From the NCBI GenBank assembly GCA_963826795.1, contig CAWGYT010000027.1:204239-268238 (forward strand): 64,000 bases of DNA. The letters are read 5' to 3'. Within the stretch, counting starts at the first letter, position 1. The number at the start of each line of letters is the position of its first letter. Shown here one piece after another: positions 29,242 through 38,886 of this stretch. Origin of the DNA: CAWGYT01 sp963826795. Lineage in GTDB: Bacteria > Planctomycetota > Planctomycetia > Pirellulales > Pirellulaceae. The notes under the pieces are model-generated. The model saw nothing but the letters and a program-made list of their open reading frames with translations. It ran no database searches and was not told the DNA's origin. The translations under genes were made by a program, and so were the position numbers.

Positions 29242-30010
29242 TTACATTCCCAACATCGAGACGCCCCGCATCTGCATCGGCTGTAACAGCACCCAGACGC
29301 AAAGGGCAAAGAAAACGAACAAGAACGCGAACCACGGCGTAGCCACACCAATCCACGAGCGTCGCGGAAAGTCGAGGCGCGCGATGCGATATACGACGTA
29401 CAGCGAAACACACAGGCCAAAGTCCATCATCAGCAGTTCCAGCGGTAACAGCCAACTGATTGCGCTGGCATTGTAGCAACCACACGGGGCCGGATTAATC
29501 GCATACGCGCCGCCCTTCCAGTCATGTATGAAGCGCGTGGCGGCAACAAGGAACGCATTACCGCTCGTAAATAGATGGAACGAATAGTGCGCCAGCCACA
29601 TGCCCAGACCCAGCGGAATCAGCGCTGGTGAGAATCGTTGGAGATTTGAATTCCAGCCAACTCGTTTCGTTCCGAACCGATCGCTCAATCGAGCCAACAG
29701 GGCGACGACAACAAAGGGCAAGATGCACAAGCCAAGCACCATCCCCAGTGTGACCACCCCGAAGCGGCCGATGCCCGAAGCACGAATCAACTGGGTTTCC
29801 CATCCGACCACCGGCGCGGTCATCCAGGCTGCGTTAACTAGCGACGCGAACAGCAACACGACGATCAAAGCGGCCAAGTCCGGACGCTGCGAGTAGCGTC
29901 CAACGCCCGAACGTTGCGGATCGGCAGTCAGACCGGATCCCGGAGCGACGGCTATCAAGGCCACGTTGTCGTGGGGACAAGCGTCGGCACAGTCCAAGCA
30001 AAACGTGCAG
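29242..30010 (-). pseudogene. 3' part of a polytopic 4Fe-4S membrane protein (FesM-like), fused to coxC stump
   Basis: Just inside the break the frame shows a complete 4Fe-4S motif, NCTFCLDCADACPHDNVAL, followed by ~240 residues with six or more membrane helices (LAALIVVLLFASLVNAAW, LGMVLGLCILPFVVVALL). This matches the C-terminal half of FesM-type proteins that accompany oxidases in planctomycetes. Upstream the frame hits TGA near 30018, and the same DNA encodes the first third of cytochrome oxidase subunit III in another phase. The 5' half of this gene and the 3' two-thirds of coxC are therefore both missing at one junction (about 30008-30015). Confidence 0.65.
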
Positions 30011-30163
30011 TTTGCCCAGATACGTCAAGTAGGCGACTAGCAACGTGCCAAAGAACGCCGCCTCGGAACACAAGAACGCCGCCATGCCGACCTTTGCCGC
30101 CGTCAGTTCGAGTTCATTCGTTCCCGCCGGATACTCGGCGATTGGGGTGGCCGCATCGCTCAT
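30010..30163 (-). pseudogene. coxC: Cytochrome c oxidase subunit III, N-terminal stump
   Basis: From ATG 30163, overlapping the coxA stop as ATGA, the frame reads ELELTAAKVGMAAFLCSEAA and FFGTLLVAYLTYLGK: the first membrane helix of subunit III with the conserved FL.SE..FF. Family-like sequence then ends and the DNA belongs to the FeS-protein gene. Normal length is ~200-260 residues, so ~75% is missing. Confidence 0.75.
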
Positions 30164-31830
30164 GGCTCGTATTTCCAATCCGGGTCTTCCGGGTGTTTCA
30201 AATCCCAAAGCGGTCGGCGGCTGCGTACAGTGGGAACAGTTTCGAAGTTGTAAGCGGGCGGCGGAGAACGGGTCGCCCATTCGAGCGTCCAGGCGTCCCA
30301 GGGATCGTCGCCAGCCGTCGTGCCTCGATAAAGCGAGACGACCAAATTCCAGAAGAACAGCAGGAACCCGATTCCCATGATGAAGGCGCCGACCGTTGAA
30401 AGCTGATTCCAGATCTGCCAACCGTTGCCCGCTGCGTAGGTGTAAACACGCCGCGGCATCCCCATCACTCCCGAAACGTGCATCGGCCCGAACAACACAT
30501 TGAAGCCGATCAGTAGCAGCCAGAAATGCCAACGCCCCAGCGTTTCGCCCAGCATGCGTCCGGTTGCCTTGGGGAACCAATAATAGAAGCCGGCCATCAA
30601 CGCAAATAAACTTCCACCAAACAAAACGTAGTGAAAATGCGCGACCAGGAAATAGCTGTCCGACACCTGCCAGTCCACGGGCACCGCGGCCAACATGATG
30701 CCGGTCAGACCACCGACGAGGAACATCGACAGGAATCCCAAGGCAAACAGCATTGGCGTCTTTAGACGAATTTGCCCGCCGTACAACGTGGCCATCCAGT
30801 TGAAGATCTTGATCCCCGTCGGCACAGCGATCAAGAAGCTGGCCGCGGAAAAGAAGGCGTCCAGCGCGTCATCCATGCCGACCGTAAACATGTGATGCGC
30901 CCAGACGCCCATGCTGATAAAGCCGATCGCGGCCGTCGCCATGGCCATTGACGTGTAGCCGAAGATCACTTTTCGCGAAAAGACGGGCACCACCTCCGAA
31001 ATTATTCCGAAGGCAGGCAGCGCCATAATATAGACCTCAGGATGTCCGAAGAACCAAAACAGATGCTGCCAAAGAAGAACCGAGCCGCCCGCTTGTGCGT
31101 CGAAGAAATGAGCCCCCAAATGCCGATCCAGCAGCAGCATGAACTGCGCCGCCGTCAGTGGTGGAAACGCGAACAGGATCAAGAACGCGTCGACCAGCAT
31201 CATCCACACAAATAGCGGCACCTTGTTCAGACGCATCCCGGGGGCGCGCTTCGTGAGGATCGTGGCGATCAGATTTACGGCGAAAGTCAGTGTCCCCACG
31301 CCGCTGATCATCGTCCCCAGAATCCAATAGTCGACGCTGCCTCCCCGCGCGTACGCCGGCGAAGTGAGCGGCGCGTAGGCAAACCAACCCACGTCCGGCG
31401 CCGAACCCGCGCCGTAGAACGCGTCTCCAGTCAGGTAACTCAGGTACAGAACGGCACCGCCGAATAGAGCCAGCCAGAATCCCAGGGCGTTCAAACGCGG
31501 AAAGGCCACGTCGCGGCAACCAATCATCAGCGGGATGAGATAATTGGCCAGTCCCGCGATCATGGGCATGACGACGAAGAAGATCATCGTCGTGCCGTGC
31601 ATGGTGAAGAGCTGATTGAACGTCGCCGCGCTAACCAGCGTGTTCTCGGGAGACCACAACTGCAGACGAATCAATAGCGCTTCCAGCCCACCCACGATCA
31701 GGAACACGAGACTCATCAGCAGATACATGATCCCGATTCGTTTATGATCAACGGTTGTCACCCAACCGTGTAATCGCGACACGAGCGGCAGTTGCGTTGC
31801 CGAAGCACCATGAGTTTCAGCAAGCGCCAT
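30160..31830 (-). CDS. coxA: Cytochrome c oxidase subunit I (caa3/aa3-type)
   Basis: 556 residues from ATG 31830, intact, with about 12 membrane helices. Ligands of the haem-copper centre are visible: FTMHGTTMIFF (low-spin haem His), FWFFGHPEVYIMALPAFG (CuB His cross-linked to Tyr), WAHHMFTVGMD (CuB His pair) and VAHFHYVLFGG (haem a and a3 His). GHPEVY indicates the K channel. The enzyme reduces O2 to water and pumps protons. It sits between coxB (2-base gap) and coxC (ATGA overlap). Confidence 0.95.
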   Translation of the reverse strand: MALAETHGASATQLPLVSRLHGWVTTVDHKRIGIMYLLMSLVFLIVGGLEALLIRLQLWSPENTLVSAATFNQLFTMHGTTMIFFVVMPMIAGLANYLIPLMIGCRDVAFPRLNALGFWLALFGGAVLYLSYLTGDAFYGAGSAPDVGWFAYAPLTSPAYARGGSVDYWILGTMISGVGTLTFAVNLIATILTKRAPGMRLNKVPLFVWMMLVDAFLILFAFPPLTAAQFMLLLDRHLGAHFFDAQAGGSVLLWQHLFWFFGHPEVYIMALPAFGIISEVVPVFSRKVIFGYTSMAMATAAIGFISMGVWAHHMFTVGMDDALDAFFSAASFLIAVPTGIKIFNWMATLYGGQIRLKTPMLFALGFLSMFLVGGLTGIMLAAVPVDWQVSDSYFLVAHFHYVLFGGSLFALMAGFYYWFPKATGRMLGETLGRWHFWLLLIGFNVLFGPMHVSGVMGMPRRVYTYAAGNGWQIWNQLSTVGAFIMGIGFLLFFWNLVVSLYRGTTAGDDPWDAWTLEWATRSPPPAYNFETVPTVRSRRPLWDLKHPEDPDWKYEP

Positions 31831-31832
31831 GT

Positions 31833-32878
31833 CTACTCCAGCGTCATCAGGTAATCGACAATATTTTTGACATCCGCGTCGCTCAATCGCATGTTGGCCA
31901 TGCGGCAGCCCGGCTTGACTTGTTCGGGATGTGAAATCCAACGAGTCAGGTTGTCACGATTGTTTTCGATGATGCCGGACGCGAGCGTCTTGCGACTCAT
32001 CAGGTGCGTCAGGTCGGGACCGAACTTTCCGCGAGCGTCGGCGCCTCGAATCGTGTGGCAATTGGCACAGGCCATTTCCAGGAACCGCTGCCGACCGGCG
32101 GAAACAGCATCGTCCAAGCGGGCCATCTGCTGCTGAGCCGCAACCCACTGGCTAAACGACTCGGGCGAAACGGCGTCGACTCGGATCAACATTTTCGCAT
32201 GTTGCGTTCCGCAGTATTCAGCACAGCGTCCGAAATACGTCCCTTCGTGATCTGCTTGAATCCACATCTCGTTAGTCTTGCCCGGAATCAAGTCCGTCTT
32301 TCCGGCCAGCCGCGGGACCCAAAAGCTGTGGATCACGTCGGCTGATTCGAGCTGCAGGTCGATCGGCCGCGCGGCAGCCAGGGCACTCACGGGAATTACC
32401 AGTTCGTTGGCGGTGGTAAAGCCATGATCGGGATACTCGAATTCCCACCACCACTGATGGCCTACCACGCGCACCCGAACTCGATCTGGCGAGGGTGGTC
32501 CCGGCGCATTTCACGGACCGAGCGAATGACAACCAAAGCGAGCACGAAAACAGTGAGAAAGGGTGCCAGCGTCCAGGCGATCTCGATCGGTCGGCTCCCG
32601 TAGATCTGCGGCGGCTCCGTGTCAGAGTCCATGTCGCGTTCGCGAAAACGCATCACAAACAGAAGCAGCGATCCACCAACCAGTCCGAAGATGGTTACCG
32701 CCACCGCCAAGACCAACAGAAACTGGTTGCGAATCGACTCCGCAGCGGGCCCTGCCGGATCAAACATTTCCGGCGTCTGGCCATGAGTTCGCGCGCACAG
32801 GCATCCCACCGCCACAGGCCCCGCGACGCACGCTAGGATGGCCTTTCCAGGCCGTCTGTTCTGCCTTGGACTGTTCAT
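31833..32878 (-). pseudogene. coxB: Cytochrome c oxidase subunit II with fused cytochrome c, one frameshift
   Basis: Start ATG 32878, with an exported N-terminus (ILACVAGPVAVGC). Two membrane helices follow (FLLVLAVAVTIFGLVGGSLL; IEIAWTLAPFLTVFVLALVV). The frame then stops at 32462, while the continuing protein RVRVVGHQWWWEFEYPDHG is in another phase, so a single indel lies near 32475-32490. The CuA domain has C-x3-C-x3-H-x2-M in GRCAEYCGTQHAKM. A cytochrome c domain with CANCH closes the protein, which makes this a caa3-type subunit II taking electrons from a soluble carrier. Confidence 0.85.
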
Positions 32879-32917
32879 CCGCGTGTGAGCTCTTGAATTC
32901 TGGAAATCATCGGAAAA

Positions 32918-33607
32918 TTAGCCTCGTTCAGCGGCCGCGTGATCGGCCACGATTGTCGCATTGTCCCGTCGAACGCGACCGGCGGGAATCCCCGAGTCGC
33001 CGCCGCGCAGGCGGTGAAGCATTTCCGCCTTGGAATCTCCCGTCACCAGCCACAGGATGGCACGCGCTCGGTCGAGCATTGGAAACGTCAGCGTCATCCG
33101 CCGGCGGCCTTGGTAGACGCCAGTCAGCGCGACGTCGCGATCGACGACGTCCAGCACGGGGTCGCCGGGGACGAGCGATGCCGTATGACCGTCCGTGCCT
33201 AATCCCAGATGCACGAGGTCGAGCACGGGCGGCGAGCCGGCGATCGCCTGCAGCCTCTGACCGTAACTAGCCGCGGCCGCGGCTAGATCGTCTGCTTCGA
33301 CGGGCATGGCACCGATTTGTTCCCGCCGCAGAACTGTGTGCGACAGTAAACCCTCTTGCAGGTGCGGCAAGTTGCGGTCCCTATCGCCTGCCGGTGCGAT
33401 CCGTTCGTCCACTTGCATGACGTAGACGTTTCTCCACGGGACGTCGTCTCCGGCCAGATGGCGCAGCATCAGCCACGGCGTGCTTCCGCCGCTGAAGGCC
33501 ACAACAAACCGACCGCGCTGTCTGATCGCTTCGCGCGCCTTGCCGGCAATGAACGTCGCCGCAGCTTGTGCCGCAGCATTGGCATCGGGGAGCATTTCAA
33601 TCTTCAT
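32918..33607 (-). CDS. pgl: 6-phosphogluconolactonase
   Basis: 229 residues from ATG 33607, intact. It carries the family motifs VVAFSGGSTPWLML (sugar phosphate binding), MQVDERIAP, LDLVHLGLGTDGHTASLVPG (catalytic His) and the LTFPMLDRARAILWLVTG segment. It hydrolyses 6-phosphogluconolactone, between the zwf and gnd steps encoded in the same minus-strand gene run. The cox genes begin 39 bases downstream of its stop. Confidence 0.92.
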   Translation of the reverse strand: MKIEMLPDANAAAQAAATFIAGKAREAIRQRGRFVVAFSGGSTPWLMLRHLAGDDVPWRNVYVMQVDERIAPAGDRDRNLPHLQEGLLSHTVLRREQIGAMPVEADDLAAAAASYGQRLQAIAGSPPVLDLVHLGLGTDGHTASLVPGDPVLDVVDRDVALTGVYQGRRRMTLTFPMLDRARAILWLVTGDSKAEMLHRLRGGDSGIPAGRVRRDNATIVADHAAAERG

Positions 33608-33691
33608 CGGAACGGTCCAACGCGACCGGCCCGGAAAACATTAAGCGACTGCTTCACGTTGTGATTCGTCTTGTCTGGCATGGTTGTCCCG

Positions 33692-33941
33692 CTATTGGAT
33701 ACTGGAGTTTTCGTTGAATTCGCCCGCTGGATCGGCAAACACCGCCGTGCCTGATACAAGCTCGTTGGTACCGGCGGCCACGGCGAGCGGCCCCGTTTCC
33801 ACATCGATGCAGGGTGCAGTTGCCCTCCCAATGCACGAGCAGCGAATCCGCGCCGGCCTGTTCTGCCGCGGCCACGTGCTCGCTAGACCGCGAAAAATCC
33901 GCGGCCAGAATCGAAGCCGCCAGTTTCACTTGTGCTGTCAT
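33692..33941 (-). pseudogene. rpe: Ribulose-phosphate 3-epimerase with middle deleted
   Basis: ATG 33941 overlaps the pgi stop (ATGA). The first ~30 residues are typical: VKLAASILAADFSR, then HVAAAEQAGAD. After ~15 garbled residues another phase gives IDVETGPLAVAAGTNELVSG and TAVFADPAGEF, which matches the C-terminal strand and helix of the TIM barrel, with a stop at 33692. About 140 residues between them, including the metal-binding histidines and the catalytic aspartates, are absent. Confidence 0.75.
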
Positions 33942-35604
33942 GGCTGCTTGCTTTCGGTCTCCCGCGCTTCCTTGAGATGCCGATAACGCTGGATCAACGT
34001 GTTGGTGGAACTGTCATGGTTCAGCGGCTGCTGGTTGCCGGCGGCCAGTTCGGGAACAATCCGTTGGGCAAGCACCTTGCCGAGTTCGACACCCCACTGG
34101 TCGAACGAATCGATGTTCCAGATCGCGCCCTGGGTGAAAACCGCATGCTCGTACAGGGCGACCAGCTTGCCGAGCATTTCCGGCGTGAGCCGCTCGGCGA
34201 GGATCGTGTTGGACGGCCGGTTGCCCTCGAAGACTCGGTGCGGCACGAGCCAGTCCGGCGTTCCCTCGGCGCGGACCTGCTTCGGGCGTCTTGCCGAAGG
34301 CCAGCGCCTCGACTTTGAGCGAAGACGTTCGCCATCAGCATGTCGTGATGCCGGCCGAGCGGGTTGAGCGATTGGCCGAAGGCGATGAAGTCGCACGGAA
34401 TCAGCCGCGTGCCCTGATGGATCAACTGGTAAAACGAATGCTGGCCGTTGGTTCCTGGCTCGCCCCAGTAAATCGGGCCGGTATCGTAGTCGACACGCGT
34501 GCCATCGAGCGTGACGTGCTTGCCGTTGCTCTCCATCGTCAGTTGCTGCAGGTAGGCCGGGAATCGCTTCAGGTACTGTTCGTACGGCAGGACAGCGACG
34601 GTCTGCGCGTCGAAGAAATCGGTGTACCAGATTCCCAGCAGACCCAACAGCACCGGCAAGTTCTGATCGAACGGCGCGGTGCGGAAGTGCTCGTCCATCT
34701 GGTGAAATCCGTCGAGCATCGCGCGAAAACTCTCCGGCCCGATGGCCAGCATCGTCGAGAGCCCGATGGCCGAGGTCCATCGAATATCGCCCGCCGACCC
34801 AGTCCCAGAACTCGAACATGTTGCTGGTGTCGATGCCGAACTCCGCCACCTTCTCGGCGTTTGTCGAAACCGCGACGAAGTGTCGGGCCACGGCCGCGGC
34901 ATCGCCGCCCAGACCGTTGAGCAACCAGTCGCGGGCGCTGTGGGCGTTGGTCATCGTCTCCAGCGTCGTGAAGGTTTTCGAGGCCACGATAAACAGGGTT
35001 TCCGCCGGATCGAGGCCGTGAATCGCTTCCGCCAGATCGGTGCCGTCGACATTCGAGACGAACCGGAACGTCATGCGCACGGTCGCTGTAGGACTTGAGT
35101 GCTTCGTAGGCCATCACCGGCCCCAGGTCCGATCCGCCGATGCCGATATTGACCACGTTGCGGATGCGCTGGCCTGTGTGGCCTTTCCAGTCGCCGCCGC
35201 GGACACGAGTGGAAAAGTCCGTCATCTTGTCGAGCACGGCGTGGACGTGAGGCACCACGTTTTCACCGTCCACGAAGATGCACGACTCTGCTCGGCGCAC
35301 GCAGCGCCACGTGCAGCACGGCCCGGTCTTCGGTGAGATTGATCTTGTCGCCCCGGAACATGGCGTCGATCCGCTCGCGCAGGCCGGCTTCCTCGGCCAG
35401 GTTCACGAGCAGATTGAGGGTCTCACCGGTGATGCGATTCTTCGAGTAGTCGAGGTAGATCCCGACAGCCTCGGCCGTCATCCGCTCACCCCGCGTTGGA
35501 TCATCGGCAAAGAGTTGCCGCAGGTGCAGACCGCGGACTTTGTCGCAGTGGGCTTCGAGACGTTGCCACGCCGGGCGTTCAGAAAGTGGAGTACTCGTCG
35601 TCAT
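33938..35604 (-). pseudogene. pgi: Glucose-6-phosphate isomerase, interrupted by five frameshifts
   Basis: All blocks of the enzyme can be read in order across three phases: GIYLDYSKNRITGETL, then CIFVDGENVVPHVHAVLDKM, NVVNIGIGGSDLGPVMAYEA, VSNVDGTDLAEA, FIVASKTFTTLETMTNA, MFEFWDWVGGRYS, TMESNGKHVTLDG, GPIYWGEPGTNGQHSFYQLI, ALAFGKTPE, and FDQWGVELGKVLA. Catalytic Glu (GEPGTNGQH) and Lys (LGK) are preserved. The phase changes near 35293, 35090, 34785, 34315 and 34283. It interconverts glucose-6-P and fructose-6-P. Protein conservation beside each indel is striking and argues for very recent loss or sequence error. Confidence 0.85.
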
Positions 35605-35793
35605 ATTTGCAGTTCCTTTTCTCCTTCGAGTTCATCAATTGGTACCGGTTCGTTCGCTTCCGGCGGTAGCGATGGCTTTGGCGAGAGCTGAAGCTGGACG
35701 ATGTTCGGCGAAAACGGAAGATCGCAGGCCGAGCTCAGGGCCAGCGCCGAATGGGTGGAGGGCATCGATCCGGTCGATCCGTCCTTCCCTCAC

Positions 35794-35991
35794 TCAGCTC
35801 GGTTGGATGGCGGCATCGTAATCGCTGCTGTTCTTGATGGCGTGGTCGAAGAGGGGCCGGTTCGAGGTCAGTCCCCTGACCGATAACTCGTCGATGTAGC
35901 GCCGCAGTGTGCCACCAGCGAGCAGATCGCGAGTGATATGGTCGAGCCAGAGGCTCGGTCCCGGCTCGTGGGGTGTTTGTGTCGCCTTCAT
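35794..35991 (-). pseudogene. tal: Transaldolase, N-terminal stump
   Basis: ATG 35991 is preceded by AAGGAG at 6 bases. The 65 residues read SLWLDHITRDLLAGGTLRRY, IDELSVRGLTSN, and FDHAIKNSSDYDAAI, the start of transaldolase (TSNP loop here TSNR). A stop follows. The remaining ~300 residues, with the Schiff-base lysine, are missing before pgi starts 190 bases further. In some bacteria transaldolase and pgi form one bifunctional gene, so the deletion may have removed most of a tal-pgi unit's first half. Confidence 0.7.
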
Positions 35992-36016
35992 GTGCATCTC
36001 CTTGAAACATGTACGG

Positions 36017-36469
36017 TCAGGATTCCTTGTTTTCCAGTTCTGTCACTTTGGCCAGGCGGCGACGATGTCGCTCGGCACCGCTGAAATGTGCAGCAAGAAA
36101 TGTCGTGACAAGTTCCGCGGCAAGTGCGTCGCCCACGACGCGACCACCCAGGCAGAGTACGTTCATGTTGTCGTCTTCGACGCCTTGATGTGCGGAAAAC
36201 GTGTCGTGGCAGAGCGCCGCGCGGATGCCGTGCATCTTGTTGGCGGCAATACTCGCCCCCACGCCGCTGCCGCAAATCATGATCCCGCGCTCGGCCTCTC
36301 CGCGCTGAATCGCCTGACCAACTACTTTCGTGAAATCGGGGTAATCGTCGTCGGGCATGAGCGCGGCTGCGCCGCAATCAAGCACGACATGGCCTAACTT
36401 TTCCAATTCGTTCACGATGACCGTCTTGAGGTGAAATCCGCCGTGGTCACAACCGATCGCAATCTTCAT
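36017..36469 (-). CDS. rpiB: Ribose-5-phosphate isomerase B
   Basis: 150 residues from ATG 36469. RpiB/LacAB motifs: KIAIGCDHGGFHLK (substrate His), DDDYPDF, GIMICGSGVGASIAANK (catalytic Cys and anion loop), RAALCHDTFSA and NVLCLGGRVVG. It isomerises ribose-5-P and ribulose-5-P in the pentose-phosphate pathway. Intact, 25 bases upstream of the tal stump and ~180 downstream of the zwf end, within one minus-strand operon. Confidence 0.93.
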   Translation of the reverse strand: MKIAIGCDHGGFHLKTVIVNELEKLGHVVLDCGAAALMPDDDYPDFTKVVGQAIQRGEAERGIMICGSGVGASIAANKMHGIRAALCHDTFSAHQGVEDDNMNVLCLGGRVVGDALAAELVTTFLAAHFSGAERHRRRLAKVTELENKES

Positions 36470-36540
36470 GGCTTCCTCGTTCCTGCCAGTAGCCGAAATC
36501 AACCGACATTGGGAATAAGTCCGCAAGCATCTGAACTTTG

Positions 36541-36567
36541 GCAAGCTCTGGCAAGCTCTGGCAAGTT
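36541..36567. repeat. 10-bp tandem repeat (GCAAGCTCTG x2.7)
   Basis: Two perfect units and a partial third of GCAAGCTCTG in the spacer between zwf and rpiB. Confidence 0.7.
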
Positions 36568-36647
36568 CGGCTACAACAATAGCTCCCATGCCCGTTGGCA
36601 ATCATGTTCTACATTGAATCCGAACTCGCACATCACCGCAAACCGGT

Positions 36648-38218
36648 TCACGGACAGCGCCACTGGCGGCCGTCGTTGTTGAGCAGTTCGTCGGCGTCTG
36701 GCGGGCCCCAGCTGCCGGCGGCGTAGTTGGGGAATTTCGCGCCGGCAGGTTCGACCACACATCCAGGATGGGCGTTATCGCGCGCCAGCCGGCTTCGACG
36801 AAATCGGCGCGTTGGAACAGCGTCTGGTCCCCGGTCATGCAGTCGTACAAAAGCGTCTCGTAGCCGACAAAGGTCGTGGGACCAAAATGCTGCGCGTAGC
36901 TGAAGTCCATCGTCACCGAATCGGTCGAGACCACGATGCCCGGTCGTTTTGCTTCGAAGGCGAGCGAGATACCTTCGTCCGGCTGAATCCGCAGCACCAG
37001 CATGTTGGGCCGCATGTGTTTGACCGCCGTGTCGCGGAAGGGCAGAAAGGGAGCTCGTTTGAACTGAATGACAACTTCACTCACTCGCTGCGGAAGCGAT
37101 TTCCCGGTGCGTAGGTAGAACGGCACGTCCGCCCATCGCCAATTGTCGATCGCCAGCTTGAAGGCCGCGAACGTCTCGGTTTTCGAATCGGCGGCCACGT
37201 TGGGCGATTCTCGATACCCAATTACCTTGTTGCCCGCAATTTCGCCGGCTGCGTACTGGCCGCGCACGGCGTCGGTCAATACATCCTCATCTTCCAAGGG
37301 GCGGATGGCGCGCAGCAGCTTCTCTTTCTCGTCGCGGACGGCGTCCGCGTCGAACGAGCCAGGCGCCTCCATGCCGACCAGTGCCAACAACTGGAAGATA
37401 TGGTTGGGAACCATGTCGCGCAGCGCGCCGGCGTGATCGTAGTACGCGCCGCGGTGTTCGACGCCGACTGTCTCGGCCACCGTGATCTGCACGTGATCGA
37501 TGTAGCGGCGATTCCAAACGGGCTCGAAGATGCCGTTCGCGAAGCGAAGCACGAGAATGTTCTGCACCGTCTCCTTGCCTAGATAATGGTCGATGCGATA
37601 GATCTGGCTTTCCTGGAGCACCGATGTGATGCCACGGTTCAGCGCCTGTGCGGAATCCAGGTCCCGCCCGAACGGTTTTTCGATGACGACGCGCCGCCAG
37701 CCCGCATTTCCCTCCGTGTCGGCCGCCTGCTCAGTTAGTCCGGCGGCGGTGAGCTGTTGGATAATCTTGCCGAAGAACGCCGGGGGAACGGCCAGGTAAA
37801 ACAGGTAATTACCGGCCGTTTTTTGGCTACTGTCAATCTCCGTCAATTGGCCTTTCAACCGCTGGTAGGTTTCCGGTTTCTCGAAGTCGCCGGGCAGGTA
37901 GTACAACCGCTGGCCGAAGGCGGTATCCCACAACGACGCGTCGATTTCGCCGGTCGCCGTTTCCCTGACACCACGCGCCAGGTGTTCTCGAAACGCGGCG
38001 GTATCCATCGCGTCGATCGCCACGCCGACGACCGCGAAGCTCTCTGGCAAGAGATTGTTAGTGGCCAGGTTGTAGAAGGCGGGCATCAGCAGCCGTTTGG
38101 TCAAATCCCCACTGGCACCAAAGACCACGATCGCACAGGGCCCGGGCGGCTCAATGTGCGCTTCGACATCTTGTTGTTCGTTCATCGATTCGCTCTGCAG
38201 TTTCTGTTCGTTACTCAT
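36648..38218 (-). pseudogene. zwf: Glucose-6-phosphate dehydrogenase, frameshift near the C-terminus
   Basis: Start ATG 38218 overlaps the ROK-kinase stop (ATGA). NADP motif VVFGASGDLTKRLLMPA; active site YRIDHYLGKETVQN with the catalytic His; EKPFG; RTGKSLPQR. At ~36750 the phase changes: the frame from the start runs on in garbled sequence to 36602, while the proper C-terminus FPNYAAGSWGPPDADELL and NDGRQWRCP lies in another phase and ends at 36648. About 490 of the ~520 residues are in one frame, so some activity is conceivable. First enzyme of the oxidative pentose-phosphate pathway. Confidence 0.85.
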
Positions 38219-38879
38219 TTCGGCGTTAATTCGGCGTCGTCCCAGAGACGAAAACCGCCGACAAAAGCGTCGTCGTTCGGGCAGGTTTCCACGCCCTCCG
38301 GCAAATCATTCAACCGGTTGGCGTTACCACCGCCAATCACCACGTAGTCGGGTTCGAGCGCGTGCGCAGACGTTGCACCGAATCGAAGACCGCCTGCCGC
38401 CACTTCTTCTTGCCGAGGCGTTTCAAACCGGCGATCCCCACGTAGTCCTCAAACGTCTTCTGCTTGTACGGCAAATGGGCCAGCTCCATCGGCTGGATGA
38501 TTCCATCGACGATCATGGCCGATCCAAGGCCTGTTCCCAAGCCCAGAAACAGCATGCGGCCGCCGTGGTAGCCCCCCAACGCCTGCATCGCAGCGTCATT
38601 CATGATTCTGACGGGACAGCCAAAAGCCGACTCGAAATCGAAGCCGACCCAACCTCCGCCCAGATTGTGCGGCTCGTGCAAGACATGCCCATGAATCACC
38701 GGCGCCGGGACACCTATCGTCACGGCTTCGTACGTCCAATCACCAGCCAGCTTCTTAATACCTTCAACCGCCTGCTGCGCCGTCAACTCCGGACCAGAGG
38801 CAAAAGAGCGGCGCTCGTCGTGCCCTGACGCTTTGATCTTAATGTGCGAGCCACCTACATCGACGACAAGGACGTTCAT
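38215..38879 (-). pseudogene. ROK-family (polyphosphate) glucokinase, one frameshift
   Basis: From ATG 38879: NVLVVDVGGSHIKIKASG (ATP/phosphate loop), TIGVPAPVIHGHVL, CPVRIMNDAAMQALGG (catalytic Asp) and MLFLGLGTGLGSAMIVDG. This is closest to strictly polyphosphate-type glucokinases, judging by length and the DVGGSHIK start. The phase shifts near 38365; the C-terminus EPDYVVIGGGNANRLNDLP and GGFRLWDD is in another frame and ends as the ATGA overlap with zwf. Phosphorylates glucose for zwf. Confidence 0.8.
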
Positions 38880-38886
38880 ATGTGGC

